Part shown: positions 1 through 9,324 of the stretch, piece after piece
Position numbering within the stretch: position 1 is the first letter of the stretch
Layout of the letters: every line of letters starts with the position of its first letter
IMG/VR virus record: IMGVR_UViG_3300031951_000477
Span: 1 to 38,833 of that record
Origin: a virus
Reading direction: 5' to 3' (one strand)
DNA length: 38,833 nt
Position numbers and translations under genes: made by a program
The notes under the pieces: generated by a model
The model's database searches: none
What the model was told of the DNA's origin: nothing
The model's input: only the letters and a program-made list of their open reading frames with translations

Positions 1-310
1 CAATATTTTCATATTCATTAGTCGTTTCAACTTTGTTCACCCAATTTTTTAAAATCTGTAAATCAGAAGATTTAATCTTATTAAGACTATTCTCATAAAT
101 TGTAATACATTCATGAATATAATCATTCACGTATGATTCATTTAGACCTTTTTTCGAGTTTAACTCATCATATAAATAAAAAATCTTAGCAATGTTTTTT
201 TTGTCTAAAACATTTGTTTTAAAATTTTTCAATTCATTTTTAAAAGTATTATTAGAGTATGATTCCAATAATACTTTTTCTATTTTAGATTTTAAAATTC
301 CGAACTTCAT
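1..310 (-). CDS. Partial hypothetical protein, probably virion-related (N-terminal 103 residues)
   Basis: An open minus-strand frame begins at the ATG whose first base is 310 and runs off the left edge without a stop. The visible part starts MKFGILKSKIEK and is lysine/asparagine-rich and apparently helical, with no motif I recognise. It lies directly downstream of the portal gene in the same direction, so a head or neck role is a guess from position. A TATTTAT motif (coding strand) sits about 15 bases upstream of the start, as for other virion genes here. Confidence 0.75.
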   Translation of the reverse strand, partial: MKFGILKSKIEKVLLESYSNNTFKNELKNFKTNVLDKKNIAKIFYLYDELNSKKGLNESYVNDYIHECITIYENSLNKIKSSDLQILKNWVNKVETTNEYENI

Positions 311-322
311 TTTCTTTTTTAT

Positions 323-332
323 TTATAAATAT
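323..332 (-). promoter_or_regulatory. TATTTAT motif (putative phage promoter)
   Basis: The coding strand reads ATATTTATAA just upstream of the partial gene starting at 310. The same core recurs before at least ten other genes in the window. It differs from the host-type TAnnTTTG element. Confidence 0.45.
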
Positions 333-2143
333 CAATCTCTTAAAAGTTTTCCTAATTGATTCTCTATTTCCCCCAAATAATTCTTTCCTTTGGATAAATC
401 AATAAATGAGTCTTCGTCAGTTAAACTTTCAGATTCTAAAAGAATTTTTAAATTATCCCGATTAAATGACTCGGGTGTTACCCCCGATTCACCTCCTGGT
501 GGTGGGGGTGGTGGAGGTGGTGGTGCTCCTCCTTCTTCTCCTCCAGGTGGAGGTGGTGGTGCGGATGCTCCTCCTGTTGCTCCTGAAACACTCTTATATA
601 ATTTATCAACGTTATCAAATATTCCTGTCTTAGTTATAATTGTTGCGGTATTAGTTAATTCAGCTCCAACCGCCTTTTCAATTCTTTGTTGTTGTAGGTC
701 AAGTTTAATTTCTTCATCAGACAAACCAAGAATGTGTTTTTTAGCCCAAGATACTGATACAGGGGCGATTCCTTCAATAGCGGCAACCGCGTCTTTGTAT
801 AGTAATATTTTCTCTTTCCAAACATCTACCTTTAACAAATCGGCTTGTGTCGAAGGGTTTGTGAGACCTAATGTAAAGTTACTTAATTCGTCTTCAAACC
901 CTAAAAGGAATAAGTGAATAATCGCTATTTTATTAAGTTCGGCAATCATAGATTTTTGAATCCTGTTGATTGTTCGAGCAAAACGAATGTCGAGTAATGA
1001 TAAGTTTTTACCGTCTCCAACCGCCTCTTCAAACCCAAGATACGCCTTAGGTATTCTAAGAGCGGTAACAAGTTTTTTCTGAATATATTCAATATCCGCA
1101 ATTTCCGCTAAGTTTTGAGCTCCAGGTAAAGTGTCAATAGGATTTGGTGCTGCTGGGTCACGAACAGGAATAAAATAATCTTGGTCAACTGCCATTTGAT
1201 TGAACCTCATGTCAACATTACCTGATTGACTATCAACAACTTGATTTCTTTTAAATTTGTTTGCAACACGTTGTACATATGGTTCAACATCTGCGTCATC
1301 CATATTTCCCACAAACACTTTAAAAACACGTCTTTCAGGGGCTCTTGATGTTCTATAAATCAACATAGCGTCTTCTGAAAGAAGTAATTGTTTCCATATA
1401 CGTCTCGCTTTTTCTAACATGGATGTTCCGTAAGGAAGTTTTCTGTCATCACCTAATAATCTGAAGTGAGCGATTTCCCAAGAGTTAAATTCCATGTCTT
1501 TCGCTTTCCACTTAAATCTTAACCCTCTATTTTCTTTTGGTTCATCAACCTTTTGAGCAGACCCTTGTGAAGGCATACCTCTTTCTAATCGTTCAATTTC
1601 AATGTTGGGTAGTTGCATACATCCTACAACCCCTTTTTCAGCATCTAATTTTAAGTAAACAAAATTATCACCATACTTACATGTGTTTCTTGTCCACATA
1701 GGTAAATTAGTGTTTACGTCAAGTACATTGTTAAATAAATCGGCTAAAATACCTTTAATTCTTTTTGACTCAGAATATATCTGTAACATATAACCATTTT
1801 GGTCAACAGTTGTTGATTCTTCTCCGTATATGTCAAGAGCGGCGGAAATCTCAGGCGTATATTCCATAGATTCGTAATCATAAAATGACGCCAATCTAGT
1901 TGGTTCATAATATACGGCTTGTGTATATAAATTACTTTCTATTTTAGTCCATTGATTTGCTAAATAGTAAGTTTGTTGAGCCTGTAGTAATTCTTTATCA
2001 AATTCTTGTTTAGAAGTGGTTTTGAGTAATTCTTTTCTATCGAATTTATAAGTTGGATAATCTTGGTTCAGTAAAGCGTTGGGTCCGAACGCGTGGGACA
2101 ACCTTTGCCAAACTGTCAGATTATTATTTTGTGTATTTTCCAT
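332..2143 (-). CDS. Portal vertex protein, T4 gp20-like
   Basis: A 603-residue protein resembling T4-type portal proteins, which form the dodecameric ring through which DNA enters the capsid and to which the neck attaches. Supporting features are the length, the N-terminal region around residues 80-170 (EISAALDIYGEESTT and the MWTRNTCKYGDNFVYLKL block), the central FKWKAKDMEFNSWEIAHFR region, and the helical part ending near residue 430. The terminase lies two genes upstream on the same strand. The C-terminal part is odd: about residues 525-560 carry two glycine-flanked polyproline runs, one of nine prolines, followed by an acidic tail. Polyproline stretches usually need elongation factor P for translation. 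Assignment is from recognised family character, not from an alignment. Confidence 0.85.
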   Translation of the reverse strand: MENTQNNNLTVWQRLSHAFGPNALLNQDYPTYKFDRKELLKTTSKQEFDKELLQAQQTYYLANQWTKIESNLYTQAVYYEPTRLASFYDYESMEYTPEISAALDIYGEESTTVDQNGYMLQIYSESKRIKGILADLFNNVLDVNTNLPMWTRNTCKYGDNFVYLKLDAEKGVVGCMQLPNIEIERLERGMPSQGSAQKVDEPKENRGLRFKWKAKDMEFNSWEIAHFRLLGDDRKLPYGTSMLEKARRIWKQLLLSEDAMLIYRTSRAPERRVFKVFVGNMDDADVEPYVQRVANKFKRNQVVDSQSGNVDMRFNQMAVDQDYFIPVRDPAAPNPIDTLPGAQNLAEIADIEYIQKKLVTALRIPKAYLGFEEAVGDGKNLSLLDIRFARTINRIQKSMIAELNKIAIIHLFLLGFEDELSNFTLGLTNPSTQADLLKVDVWKEKILLYKDAVAAIEGIAPVSVSWAKKHILGLSDEEIKLDLQQQRIEKAVGAELTNTATIITKTGIFDNVDKLYKSVSGATGGASAPPPPPGGEEGGAPPPPPPPPPGGESGVTPESFNRDNLKILLESESLTDEDSFIDLSKGKNYLGEIENQLGKLLRD

Positions 2144-2183
2144 ATTACAATTTTAATGTTAAATCTATATAATTAAATATTTC

Positions 2184-3323
2184 TTAAGTTATTCCCCATC
2201 TATTTTTCAAGAATAAAACAACATCGTCATGGACTGCAACACTGTGTTGAGTATTGAATATTATTAATTCTGCTAAGTAACCATTATATGGGTATTCTCC
2301 AGGACCTCCATCAAACGAACTACCAATTCTTAGTGGACCGTGAGAGGCATTATTTAAACTAAGACTATTTTGTGTGACTCCTGTAACAAAAACACCATTC
2401 ACATATGAATTAGCAGCAATTGTAACTAAATCACCTGGGTCTGATGCTCTTACCGAAAAAACTCTTAAATCTTTACCATCTAAAACAGGACCACTTCCAT
2501 TAACTTCAATTGGTAATGTTATCATATTGACAGGTCCTGGACCTAAACCTGTGTTTACTTCTAAATAAACATCTGAATTAGAATTAATATATAAACTTTC
2601 ACTATTACGTGAAAATGATGGACCTGATATTCTAGTACTAAATACAAAAGAATCGGCTGATACTGACAATGGTTTTGCAACTAAATATATCGTATAAGAA
2701 TATCCTGTTTTGTGAATAAAAGTGATATCATCTGTTGTCACATATTGACTTGCACACGTTCCTGTACAAGGTGGTGGCCAACAACCTCCTGGGTCGCCAG
2801 AGAAAAACAACATATTATACCCACTTAAATTATCGTAACTAGCAACACATCCCGTATCTCCTGTCGCAATTTCAACACTATCACTATATCTGTAAAGTTC
2901 TGTTATTCCATCTCCTGAAATTGGTGAAGAAGGGTTTAGGTAATTAGTATCAAATGTTTGATAATATAATACAGGTTGACCTAAACTAATAGGGTTAATT
3001 CCCTGATATGATAATGACGGTGTAATTGTAGGGGTTACTGTAGGTGTAGTTGTTTGAGTAATTGTAGGTGTTACAGTTGGTGTTGGTGTTTGAGTAATTG
3101 TAGGGGTTACAGTAGGTGTTTGAGTAATTGTAGGGGTTGGTGCTGGTGTTTCTGAATTAGTTACTGAAGGTGTTTTTGTAGGTCTTGGTACTCTACCAAT
3201 TTGTTTATGGATATGTACTTTATCATTAGGACTTCTCTCAACTGTAAAAATACCTTGACCTGGCACATTTAATTTAGTACCACCAAAGTCTCTACCTGAT
3301 TTTTTTCTTCTCTCTAAACCCAT
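2184..3323 (-). CDS. Virion-associated LamG/concanavalin-like protein with Thr-Pro repeats
   Basis: A 379-residue protein in three parts. Residues 1-45 are basic (MGLERRKKSGRDFGG). Residues about 45-105 are a low-complexity linker of TPTITQTPTVTP-type repeats. Residues about 110-379 resemble a LamG/concanavalin-A-like jelly roll, ending in the typical GYLAELIIFNT and FLKNRWGIT strands. Such domains bind glycans or proteins. There is no signal peptide, so it is more likely a virion surface or fibre component than a secreted protein. It sits between portal and terminase and has its own upstream ATATTTATG motif. The receptor-binding role is inferred. Confidence 0.65.
   Translation of the reverse strand: MGLERRKKSGRDFGGTKLNVPGQGIFTVERSPNDKVHIHKQIGRVPRPTKTPSVTNSETPAPTPTITQTPTVTPTITQTPTPTVTPTITQTTTPTVTPTITPSLSYQGINPISLGQPVLYYQTFDTNYLNPSSPISGDGITELYRYSDSVEIATGDTGCVASYDNLSGYNMLFFSGDPGGCWPPPCTGTCASQYVTTDDITFIHKTGYSYTIYLVAKPLSVSADSFVFSTRISGPSFSRNSESLYINSNSDVYLEVNTGLGPGPVNMITLPIEVNGSGPVLDGKDLRVFSVRASDPGDLVTIAANSYVNGVFVTGVTQNSLSLNNASHGPLRIGSSFDGGPGEYPYNGYLAELIIFNTQHSVAVHDDVVLFLKNRWGIT
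3020..3190 (-). repeat. Thr-Pro coding repeat tract
   Basis: Imperfect tandem repeats of about 18-30 bases (plus strand GTAATTGTAGGGGTTAC-type units) encode the Thr/Pro/Val/Ile linker of the LamG-like protein. Such tracts expand and contract easily and could vary fibre length. Confidence 0.8.
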
Positions 3324-3327
3324 TTTT

Positions 3328-3336
3328 CATAAATAT
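3328..3336 (-). promoter_or_regulatory. TATTTAT motif before the LamG-like gene
   Basis: The coding strand reads ATATTTATG five bases before the ATG at 3323. It belongs to the recurrent TATTTAT set and overlaps the end of the terminase gene. Confidence 0.4.
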
Positions 3337-5102
3337 TACCTACCACCAAATAGCCACCCATATTTCATATATTCTTCTTTTCCAATGTTACCATTACTAA
3401 ATTGACTTTTTCTTTCATTATAGTGAGGAATAACAGGATTGAACGATATTGAATTAGCGACATTTTCATTATTGTTTACTGACCAAGAATCAATCATAGC
3501 CTTTGTTTGTTGAGTAACTTTTGTTAGGTTACTAAATGATGATTCAGCAACATAAGTGGCCATAGATATCGCCATAATTAAGTCATCATGATGACCTTTT
3601 TGGTGGTCGGGTCTACCATTTATATAAACAAACGTGTTCATTTCATTATATAAACGTGTACTGTAAATTCTAAATTCATGTCTCATAGCTTCCTCAAAAG
3701 AAGCAATTATTTGAACCCTTTTGTTATTGAAGTTGATACCAGGAATTTTCTCATTTGCTTTAGGGTCATACTTCCACTTGTTTCCAATTTCAATACCATC
3801 TACGTATAAATTTTTGTAACCCATTTCTTGGAGTTTTCTTGCAGTAGAAACACCCATACCACCCGTGATATCAATCACAATATAACAAGAATACATATTA
3901 GCCCATTTATAACAAATCTCTGCCATAGTATCAGGAGGAAGTTTTCCAACATATTCTGCAACCTGTTCTCTTGTGTCAAAATCAATTATTTGGAATGAAC
4001 TAAAGTCTTCAGAGTCACCTCTCGATACATCGACACCCATTACATATTTGTGACCTACAACAGGTTCTTTCCATATCCAAAGAGCGTTACCCATCATTTT
4101 GTTTTCAGGGTCTTTAATCATATTTTCTCTAACTTTTTGCATCAAGTTGGAATCAAATACATTATCTCCTGAACCTAAGAAATTACATTCTAATTCCTGA
4201 GAAACCTTTCTCTTATCATATTTTAGTTTTTTAACCATGCTTTCAAACCAATAGGAACATGGTTTGTACCCATCATCCATTAAACTTTGTAGTTCTTGAT
4301 AATCTCTTTCAGGAAATGGTATTGATTGCCAACTAAGAATATCAGATTCTGTATATTCTTCTTTGTTTAGTAGGTAATGAATAATATCTTTTGTTTTAAC
4401 TAAATATAAATCTTTGGTGTACCTTGGGTCTCTAAACCAATACATCTCAGAAATTTTGAAGTCATTCATGTTTCTTAATGCTTGGTCGTAAATTTCATAA
4501 TAAATTGGGTCGTATCCATTTGGAGTTGAGACAACGATAACCTTACCACCTGTAGAGAGTGAAGCCATACAAGCCGCCCAAAAATCACTATCTGCTTCAA
4601 TAAACGCCGCCTCGTCAAAAATAAGTACTGTCGGGGTAAATCCACGTAAAGCATCTTTTGATGTTGCGACCGCTTTAACCTCACAACCATTTGTTAATTT
4701 ATAATGTTTTTGAGAATTTTTTTCAGGTGCAAAATCTATATTCACCCAAGACGGCCATTGACCAACAAATGCTCTAATTTTGTTTGCCATCTCTAAAGAT
4801 GTATCAAGTTTGTTAGCGATAATTAGAATTTTTTCAGGTTTTTCTTTTTTCGCAAAGGCTAATTTTTTTGAAACCCAAGCGGCGGTTACTGTGGATACTC
4901 CCGCTTGACGATATTTTAATGCAATATTTTCATTGTATTCTTCATAATCTTGTAATAAAGATATTTGGTCAGGAAATAACTCTAAAGGGACATATTTTGA
5001 TACTGTATTATCGTAAGTCTGTAAATACGTTTTAAGCGCGTATGGAGTATCTCTCATACATTTTACGTATTCCATAATTACTTGTTCTTTTGTTAAACTC
5101 AT
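3336..5102 (-). CDS. Terminase large subunit, T4 gp17-like
   Basis: A 588-residue ATP-driven packaging motor and nuclease. The N-terminal ATPase domain has a variant Walker A, RQAGVST (residues about 62-68), a Walker B, VLIFDEAAFI (about 160-169), and the coupling segment VIVVSTPNG (about 188-196). The C-terminal RNase H-like nuclease domain starts at YVMGVDVSRGDSEDF (about 352-366), continues with YIVIDITGGMG, and includes the late HHDDLIMAI acidic motif (about 510-518). The length is typical of gp17 proteins. The gene follows a strong terminator and a TATTTAT motif, so it probably starts its own transcript, with the LamG-like protein and portal downstream. Confidence 0.95.
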   Translation of the reverse strand: MSLTKEQVIMEYVKCMRDTPYALKTYLQTYDNTVSKYVPLELFPDQISLLQDYEEYNENIALKYRQAGVSTVTAAWVSKKLAFAKKEKPEKILIIANKLDTSLEMANKIRAFVGQWPSWVNIDFAPEKNSQKHYKLTNGCEVKAVATSKDALRGFTPTVLIFDEAAFIEADSDFWAACMASLSTGGKVIVVSTPNGYDPIYYEIYDQALRNMNDFKISEMYWFRDPRYTKDLYLVKTKDIIHYLLNKEEYTESDILSWQSIPFPERDYQELQSLMDDGYKPCSYWFESMVKKLKYDKRKVSQELECNFLGSGDNVFDSNLMQKVRENMIKDPENKMMGNALWIWKEPVVGHKYVMGVDVSRGDSEDFSSFQIIDFDTREQVAEYVGKLPPDTMAEICYKWANMYSCYIVIDITGGMGVSTARKLQEMGYKNLYVDGIEIGNKWKYDPKANEKIPGINFNNKRVQIIASFEEAMRHEFRIYSTRLYNEMNTFVYINGRPDHQKGHHDDLIMAISMATYVAESSFSNLTKVTQQTKAMIDSWSVNNNENVANSISFNPVIPHYNERKSQFSNGNIGKEEYMKYGWLFGGR

Positions 5103-5114
5103 AAAATCACTTTA

Positions 5115-5124
5115 TTATAAATAT
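5115..5124 (-). promoter_or_regulatory. TATTTAT motif before terminase
   Basis: The coding strand reads ATATTTATAA between the terminator at 5127-5156 and the terminase ATG at 5102. Its place directly after a terminator and before a gene argues that it is a promoter element. Confidence 0.5.
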
Positions 5125-5126
5125 CA

Positions 5127-5156
5127 AAACCCTCATTTAATACTAAATGAGGGTTT
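5127..5156 (-). terminator. Rho-independent terminator
   Basis: A perfect 13-bp stem (AAACCCTCATTTA with its complement) and the four-base loop ATAC, followed on the minus strand by a short T run. It ends transcription from the upstream 440-residue gene before the terminase promoter. Confidence 0.85.
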
Positions 5157-5175
5157 CAAAGTGTGTAGGTTTGAT

Positions 5176-6498
5176 TTAGAATAAACCTGATATGTCTATA
5201 TCATCTAAATCGTCATCATCATATTGTTTCATTGAATCTTCATAATCTTTTTTCTTCAAGTCAGACACGATTTCATCAACCATTCTTTGTATAAATTGAG
5301 TTCCTTTAGGGTCGTCTTTTAGAATTAACTTTGCAATTCTCATGAATTCTTTAGCGTCCAATCTTGAGAATCTCATAAACAAATAATGTTGGATGTGTTT
5401 TTTATCTTCATCAAACAGTTCAATAGGATAAGTTTTTGTAAATTTTTCCCAAAAGATAGGTCCTAATCTTGAATCCCATATCTCGGCAGGTAATGTATCT
5501 TCCGCAGCTAAAACCATTTCAGCTTGTCTTGGGTCATCAGGTAAACCGTGTGTACCGAATATCTCATAGACACCTTTTACTAATTCGTGAACAAGTAATG
5601 GGAATGTTCCTGCTCTCGCCTTAACTGTCGGTGGGTCGGTTTGGTCATCAATTTCTGATTGTCCCATTTGTCCTCCTCCTGAACCTGCCATGGATTCCAT
5701 ATCAGGATATACCCAATACAAGTGTTCCATTAACGATTGTGTTACACCATATAAATTAAGTAGTCTTGGGTCTAATCTATTTAATTCCTGACCTACCAAA
5801 ACATACATGTGACCTCCTTTGAACGCGGCGCCTTGAATTAATGAGTTTAAAAATCTTCTTTTTGCTCTCTCAAGGTTAAATTGTTCAAATGCGTCTGCAA
5901 ATTCTTCTAAATCTTCTTTGTGTTTAAATGCTTCTTCAACATCCTCTTCATCAGGTTCTTGACCTTGAGTTTGCATTCCCTCCGCAGCTCCCATAGGACC
6001 GAAAACAAGTTTCGCGTCAAATTGTAAAGAACCTTCGGGAATACCTAATTCTTTTTTAACTAAGTCAACCGCCAAGTTTTCTAAATATTCTTTGTTTTGT
6101 CTTTCAATCGATGAGATTTGTTGTAAACCTCCCATTGCCATTCCCATTAATCTCATTAATGGATTAGGACCTTGTATCGCTCCTGTATCACCTAAATAAC
6201 GTCTAACTTTTTCTACTGAATCCTTAAATCTTTTAGAAGCAATTAATTCAATAAAATCTCTATCCCCTTCAGGAATTGCAGGATGCTGATGGTATGGGGT
6301 TTGTTTCGAAGTGATTTTTCTTTCGATTCCAGGTTCCATTCTTTCAGGTCCTTCGTAATCTATCGGAGCTTCTTTTAATATTTTTTTAGTTTCATTTAAT
6401 AATGAACGTTCTTTTTTTGTCAAACCCTCTGAAACTAATTTTTTTTCCAAATTAGATTTGGTTTTAAGTACTTTTTCCATTTTCGCGTTTAAACTCAT
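5176..6498 (-). CDS. Hypothetical virion or packaging protein (440 aa)
   Basis: I recognise no family. The protein has a helical, charged N-terminus (MSLNAKMEKVLKTKSNLEKK), a methionine/glycine-rich central part (LMRLMGMAMGGLQQ, near residue 115-130), a linker GSGGGQMGQ near 273, and an acidic C-terminus (QYDDDDLDDIDISGLF). There is no signal peptide or membrane segment. It starts immediately after the 346-residue gene on the same strand and ends just before the terminator that precedes terminase, in a block of virion genes. A structural or packaging-accessory role is inferred from position only. Confidence 0.7.
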   Translation of the reverse strand: MSLNAKMEKVLKTKSNLEKKLVSEGLTKKERSLLNETKKILKEAPIDYEGPERMEPGIERKITSKQTPYHQHPAIPEGDRDFIELIASKRFKDSVEKVRRYLGDTGAIQGPNPLMRLMGMAMGGLQQISSIERQNKEYLENLAVDLVKKELGIPEGSLQFDAKLVFGPMGAAEGMQTQGQEPDEEDVEEAFKHKEDLEEFADAFEQFNLERAKRRFLNSLIQGAAFKGGHMYVLVGQELNRLDPRLLNLYGVTQSLMEHLYWVYPDMESMAGSGGGQMGQSEIDDQTDPPTVKARAGTFPLLVHELVKGVYEIFGTHGLPDDPRQAEMVLAAEDTLPAEIWDSRLGPIFWEKFTKTYPIELFDEDKKHIQHYLFMRFSRLDAKEFMRIAKLILKDDPKGTQFIQRMVDEIVSDLKKKDYEDSMKQYDDDDLDDIDISGLF

Positions 6499-6500
6499 TT

Positions 6501-7541
6501 TTACTTTAAATTAATTCCGATTGATTTAAATGACAACCAATTAGGTAATTCTTCTTTACCCGCCTTTGGTGCTGGTTTAGGACCTGGCTTTGGTCTATAA
6601 GGGGTATCAGGAGTTGTCGGTTTTGTTGGTGTTTTTGGTTTTGGTGGTGCAATTGTTGGTGACCCTTGTTCGTTAGTCTCTTCTTTATTTGCTTTAGGAT
6701 TTGGTTTAGGTCCTGGTTTTGGTTTATAAGGATTGTCACGTTCTCTTTCCTTAGTTCTTTCCTTTTCCTTGGTTCTTTCCTTTTCTTTAGTCCCTTGTTC
6801 AGAAACCAAAGATAAAAATTCTTTTTTAGACATTTTTGGTGTCAGATGTTTTTCCAATATATTCATAATTCCTTTTTCTAAGTTACTTTCAAATTTTAAA
6901 CTTGGACTAATGTCAGCAATTTTATTTTGCATATTTTTGTTAAACGCATTTCCAACCATATCCATATAGTTTTCGTTAGTTTCTTTTTTCTTTTTGTATT
7001 TTACTGTTTTCTCAGGGTGTAACTTTTCAGGTAATTTCTGAAACTGTTTTTTAGATGTCTTATCTGAAAACTCTTTAGCTTTTTTACACCATTCTTCTTT
7101 TTGTTTACCTTTACTTTTATCACATTTTGCCCAAAAATATTTTTGTTGAGCTTTAGACGCAAATTTTTCGGTTAATTCCATATTAGATAACGCTAACGCC
7201 ATTTCGTCATCACCTTTAGCACCTAATGATAGTGCAATATCATCATTTTCCAAATCGTCAGTTTCTTGAACGACCCTCATTCCACCATCAGGTAAAGGTT
7301 GTAATTGACCCCCTTGTGGAATATTTATTGATTGTCCTTTACTCTTCATTGTGCTAACCTCTCCTGATGTATAATCAGTATAAGTTTTGGTCTCAGTTTT
7401 GGTGGTGGCTTCTTTAAGTTCTTTTTTAGACTCAACAAGTTTTCTGTATAAAACATTCACTTGTGATTCGTTTAATTCACCAAGAAGATTACCACTAAAA
7501 CCATGGTTTAACAAATGTAACAATTTATCGTTAGTTTTCAT
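6501..7541 (-). CDS. Hypothetical structural protein with KPGPKP repeats (346 aa)
   Basis: Unknown family. I choose the ATG at 7541 (MKTNDKLLHLLNHGF) rather than the one at 7559 because it overlaps the stop of the upstream gene by only 11 bases. The central part is lysine-rich and hydrophilic. The C-terminal third is low complexity: KEKERT-type repeats near residue 250-270, then two copies of a PY(K/R)PKPGPKPxPKA unit separated by a TPTKPTTP linker. Residues about 130-190 (KAQQKYFWAKCDKSKGKQKE) form a cysteine-containing basic block. Flanking genes suggest a virion or scaffold role, but nothing in the sequence settles this. Confidence 0.65.
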   Translation of the reverse strand: MKTNDKLLHLLNHGFSGNLLGELNESQVNVLYRKLVESKKELKEATTKTETKTYTDYTSGEVSTMKSKGQSINIPQGGQLQPLPDGGMRVVQETDDLENDDIALSLGAKGDDEMALALSNMELTEKFASKAQQKYFWAKCDKSKGKQKEEWCKKAKEFSDKTSKKQFQKLPEKLHPEKTVKYKKKKETNENYMDMVGNAFNKNMQNKIADISPSLKFESNLEKGIMNILEKHLTPKMSKKEFLSLVSEQGTKEKERTKEKERTKERERDNPYKPKPGPKPNPKANKEETNEQGSPTIAPPKPKTPTKPTTPDTPYRPKPGPKPAPKAGKEELPNWLSFKSIGINLK

Positions 7542-7941
7542 AAACAACTTTCTTTTCAAATTCTAAAACGATGTCTCGTTCATATAATTTATCTTTTACG
7601 GAAGATTCGGTTTCCCCAAATCTGAATACCAATCTTTTATTTAATTCAAAATTAACCTCATCAGATTCATTTTCCCAAGCCAATGCAATAACTCCGTCAA
7701 CCGCATCGACCATTGATAACCAATCGGATTTTTGAATCACTGAAAAATTAATTATATCGTGTTTCAATACTCCGACTTTTTTTATGTGTTCTAAATCAGG
7801 TGGTAAAGGATAACCATTTGCGGGTTTTGATTCCCAAGATTCCCCCCATATGTCCTCTATACTATCTGAGAAAATAAATTCGTAAATATTATCTCCTTTA
7901 TAGTTCGGTCCTAATTCATTCACATAAATTAAAAAACTCAT
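7531..7941 (-). CDS. Hypothetical protein (136 aa)
   Basis: A compact acidic protein starting MSFLIYVNELGPNYKGDN, without low complexity, signal peptide or membrane segment. It overlaps the next gene by 11 bases and the preceding gene's stop by four bases (7938-7941), which indicates translational coupling within the virion gene block. I do not recognise the family. Confidence 0.7.
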   Translation of the reverse strand: MSFLIYVNELGPNYKGDNIYEFIFSDSIEDIWGESWESKPANGYPLPPDLEHIKKVGVLKHDIINFSVIQKSDWLSMVDAVDGVIALAWENESDEVNFELNKRLVFRFGETESSVKDKLYERDIVLEFEKKVVYEN

Positions 7942-9257
7942 ATAATACTACCTTTTGGTGTTACTTTAAGAGTTTTATTCTGTACTTCAAAAACTAAACA
8001 TTTGTTATTTTTATTTTTTCCAACAAGTTTTGCGTTAGGGTATTTTTTTACCAACTTTGCTGAAGCAACTTCTTGGGAAATACTTTCTGACAAACTTTTA
8101 ATTCTTTGCCTTGTCTTATTAGTTTTTTCAGTTTCAATATTTTTTTCTTTTTTCTTTTCTTCCAACATCAATCTTTCTTTTTCATCAATTTTGAAATACT
8201 TAGTTAATACTTTTTCTACCTTAGACTCACCGAATAAACCTTCAATCATCTCTTCCATTCTACTAGCTTCTTCGTCTTTAATACCGCGGTGTTTAAGTTT
8301 AGAAGTTGCTCTACTTCCACCTGGTTTTCTATGTCTTGGGTAGTCGTCCTCCATATCGTCTTCTTCAGTGAAAAAACTTGCAACTAAATTTTCCTTTTCT
8401 TTTTCACTCATGAAATCATCTTCTTCCGCCATTTCACCTTCAGGTTGTGGAGGTTCAGGAGCTTCCATACCCATTTCTTCTTCTCCACCTTCAATTCCCA
8501 TTTCTTCTTCTCCACCTTCGAATTTAGACATAATTTCATCTCTATCTTCTTCATCTAACGAGTTCAAATCTAAAGCCGATAATACTGAATTAATAACGTA
8601 CTTTATATCCTTAGATGTCATTTCATTTTCTTCGTTAGATAAAAATGTTCTAATTTTTTGACCTAATTTACCTGTTAGTTTTTGGATAGTTTTAAACGTA
8701 ACCTCTTCTTCATCGTCTTCCATGTCTTGAGTATCGACTTCATCTTCCATTCCCATGTCATCTTCCATTCCCATATCATCAGTAGGAGCGGGTGCAGGAG
8801 CAGGTGCAGGTGCGGGAGCAGGAGCGGGTGCGGGAGTAGGTGCAGCTGGGGCTGGCATCTGTTCGTTAGTTTCGTGTTTTAAAAAGTATTTTTCTTCACC
8901 TTCACTTTCAGTGAATAAAGATAGATTTTTGTCAAAACCCTCATTAACATTAACTTCCTTTGCAATTAAGTTCAATCTTTTCAAAGCTTGAGAATATGAA
9001 GAAAAATATCTTCTATGTTTCATAGGTTCAATATAGTCAGATGTAGACTCATTCAACCCTTTTTTAATAACATACCCATTTTTTTCTTTTACAATTTGAT
9101 ATGTGTTACCGTCTGATAAAATTTTCTTATATTCTGAAGAAGAATCCTCATTAATAGGTTTTGGTATATATTCGTTGTATCTGGCAATTTCAATCATACG
9201 ATTGATTTTTTCCATTCCTTGTAGTTTTTCACTACCAATTGGTTTTAAATCTCCCAT
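7938..9257 (-). CDS. Hypothetical acidic, Ala-Pro-rich virion protein (439 aa)
   Basis: No recognised domain. In order: a N-terminal region of about 130 residues, an alternating Ala-Pro tract (about residues 135-160), strongly acidic repeats (DDMGMED and GGEEEMGME units, about 160-275), a basic segment PRHRKPGGSRATSKLKHRG (about 305-323), a charged helical segment (EEKKKEKNIETEKTNK), and a small C-terminal domain ending KVTPKGSII. The extreme acidity and helical segments are compatible with a scaffold or core protein, but this is inference. A TATTTAT motif and an A/T-rich stretch lie upstream. Confidence 0.6.
   Translation of the reverse strand: MGDLKPIGSEKLQGMEKINRMIEIARYNEYIPKPINEDSSSEYKKILSDGNTYQIVKEKNGYVIKKGLNESTSDYIEPMKHRRYFSSYSQALKRLNLIAKEVNVNEGFDKNLSLFTESEGEEKYFLKHETNEQMPAPAAPTPAPAPAPAPAPAPAPAPTDDMGMEDDMGMEDEVDTQDMEDDEEEVTFKTIQKLTGKLGQKIRTFLSNEENEMTSKDIKYVINSVLSALDLNSLDEEDRDEIMSKFEGGEEEMGIEGGEEEMGMEAPEPPQPEGEMAEEDDFMSEKEKENLVASFFTEEDDMEDDYPRHRKPGGSRATSKLKHRGIKDEEASRMEEMIEGLFGESKVEKVLTKYFKIDEKERLMLEEKKKEKNIETEKTNKTRQRIKSLSESISQEVASAKLVKKYPNAKLVGKNKNNKCLVFEVQNKTLKVTPKGSII
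8789..8852 (-). repeat. Ala-Pro coding repeat
   Basis: A run of short imperfect GGAGCAGGTGCG-type units on the plus strand encodes the alternating Pro-Ala tract of the 439-residue protein. A long frame on the other strand across it (glycine/alanine only) is a shadow. Confidence 0.8.
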
Positions 9258-9288
9258 TTTTTGATTTTTTTTAAAAAATTATTTTATT

Positions 9289-9297
9289 AATAAATAT
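9289..9297 (-). promoter_or_regulatory. TATTTAT motif
   Basis: The coding strand reads ATATTTATT about 32 bases before the ATG at 9257, in the spacer after the lysin-fusion gene. Confidence 0.4.
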
Positions 9298-9324
9298 ATC
9301 ATAAACTTCATTTATCATTTAGAA

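Noticed and set aside
390-917. Plus-strand frame of 175 residues opposite the portal C-terminus
   Set aside because: It is a Gly/Pro-rich shadow of the portal polyproline region, with no start context and no family resemblance.
8789-8852. Tandem units that might look like a CRISPR array
   Set aside because: Units are 6-12 bases without spacers and encode Ala-Pro; no cas genes are near.
8755-8991. Plus-strand Gly-Ala repeat frame
   Set aside because: Shadow of the Ala-Pro tract in the 439-residue protein; the repeat creates long frames on both strands.
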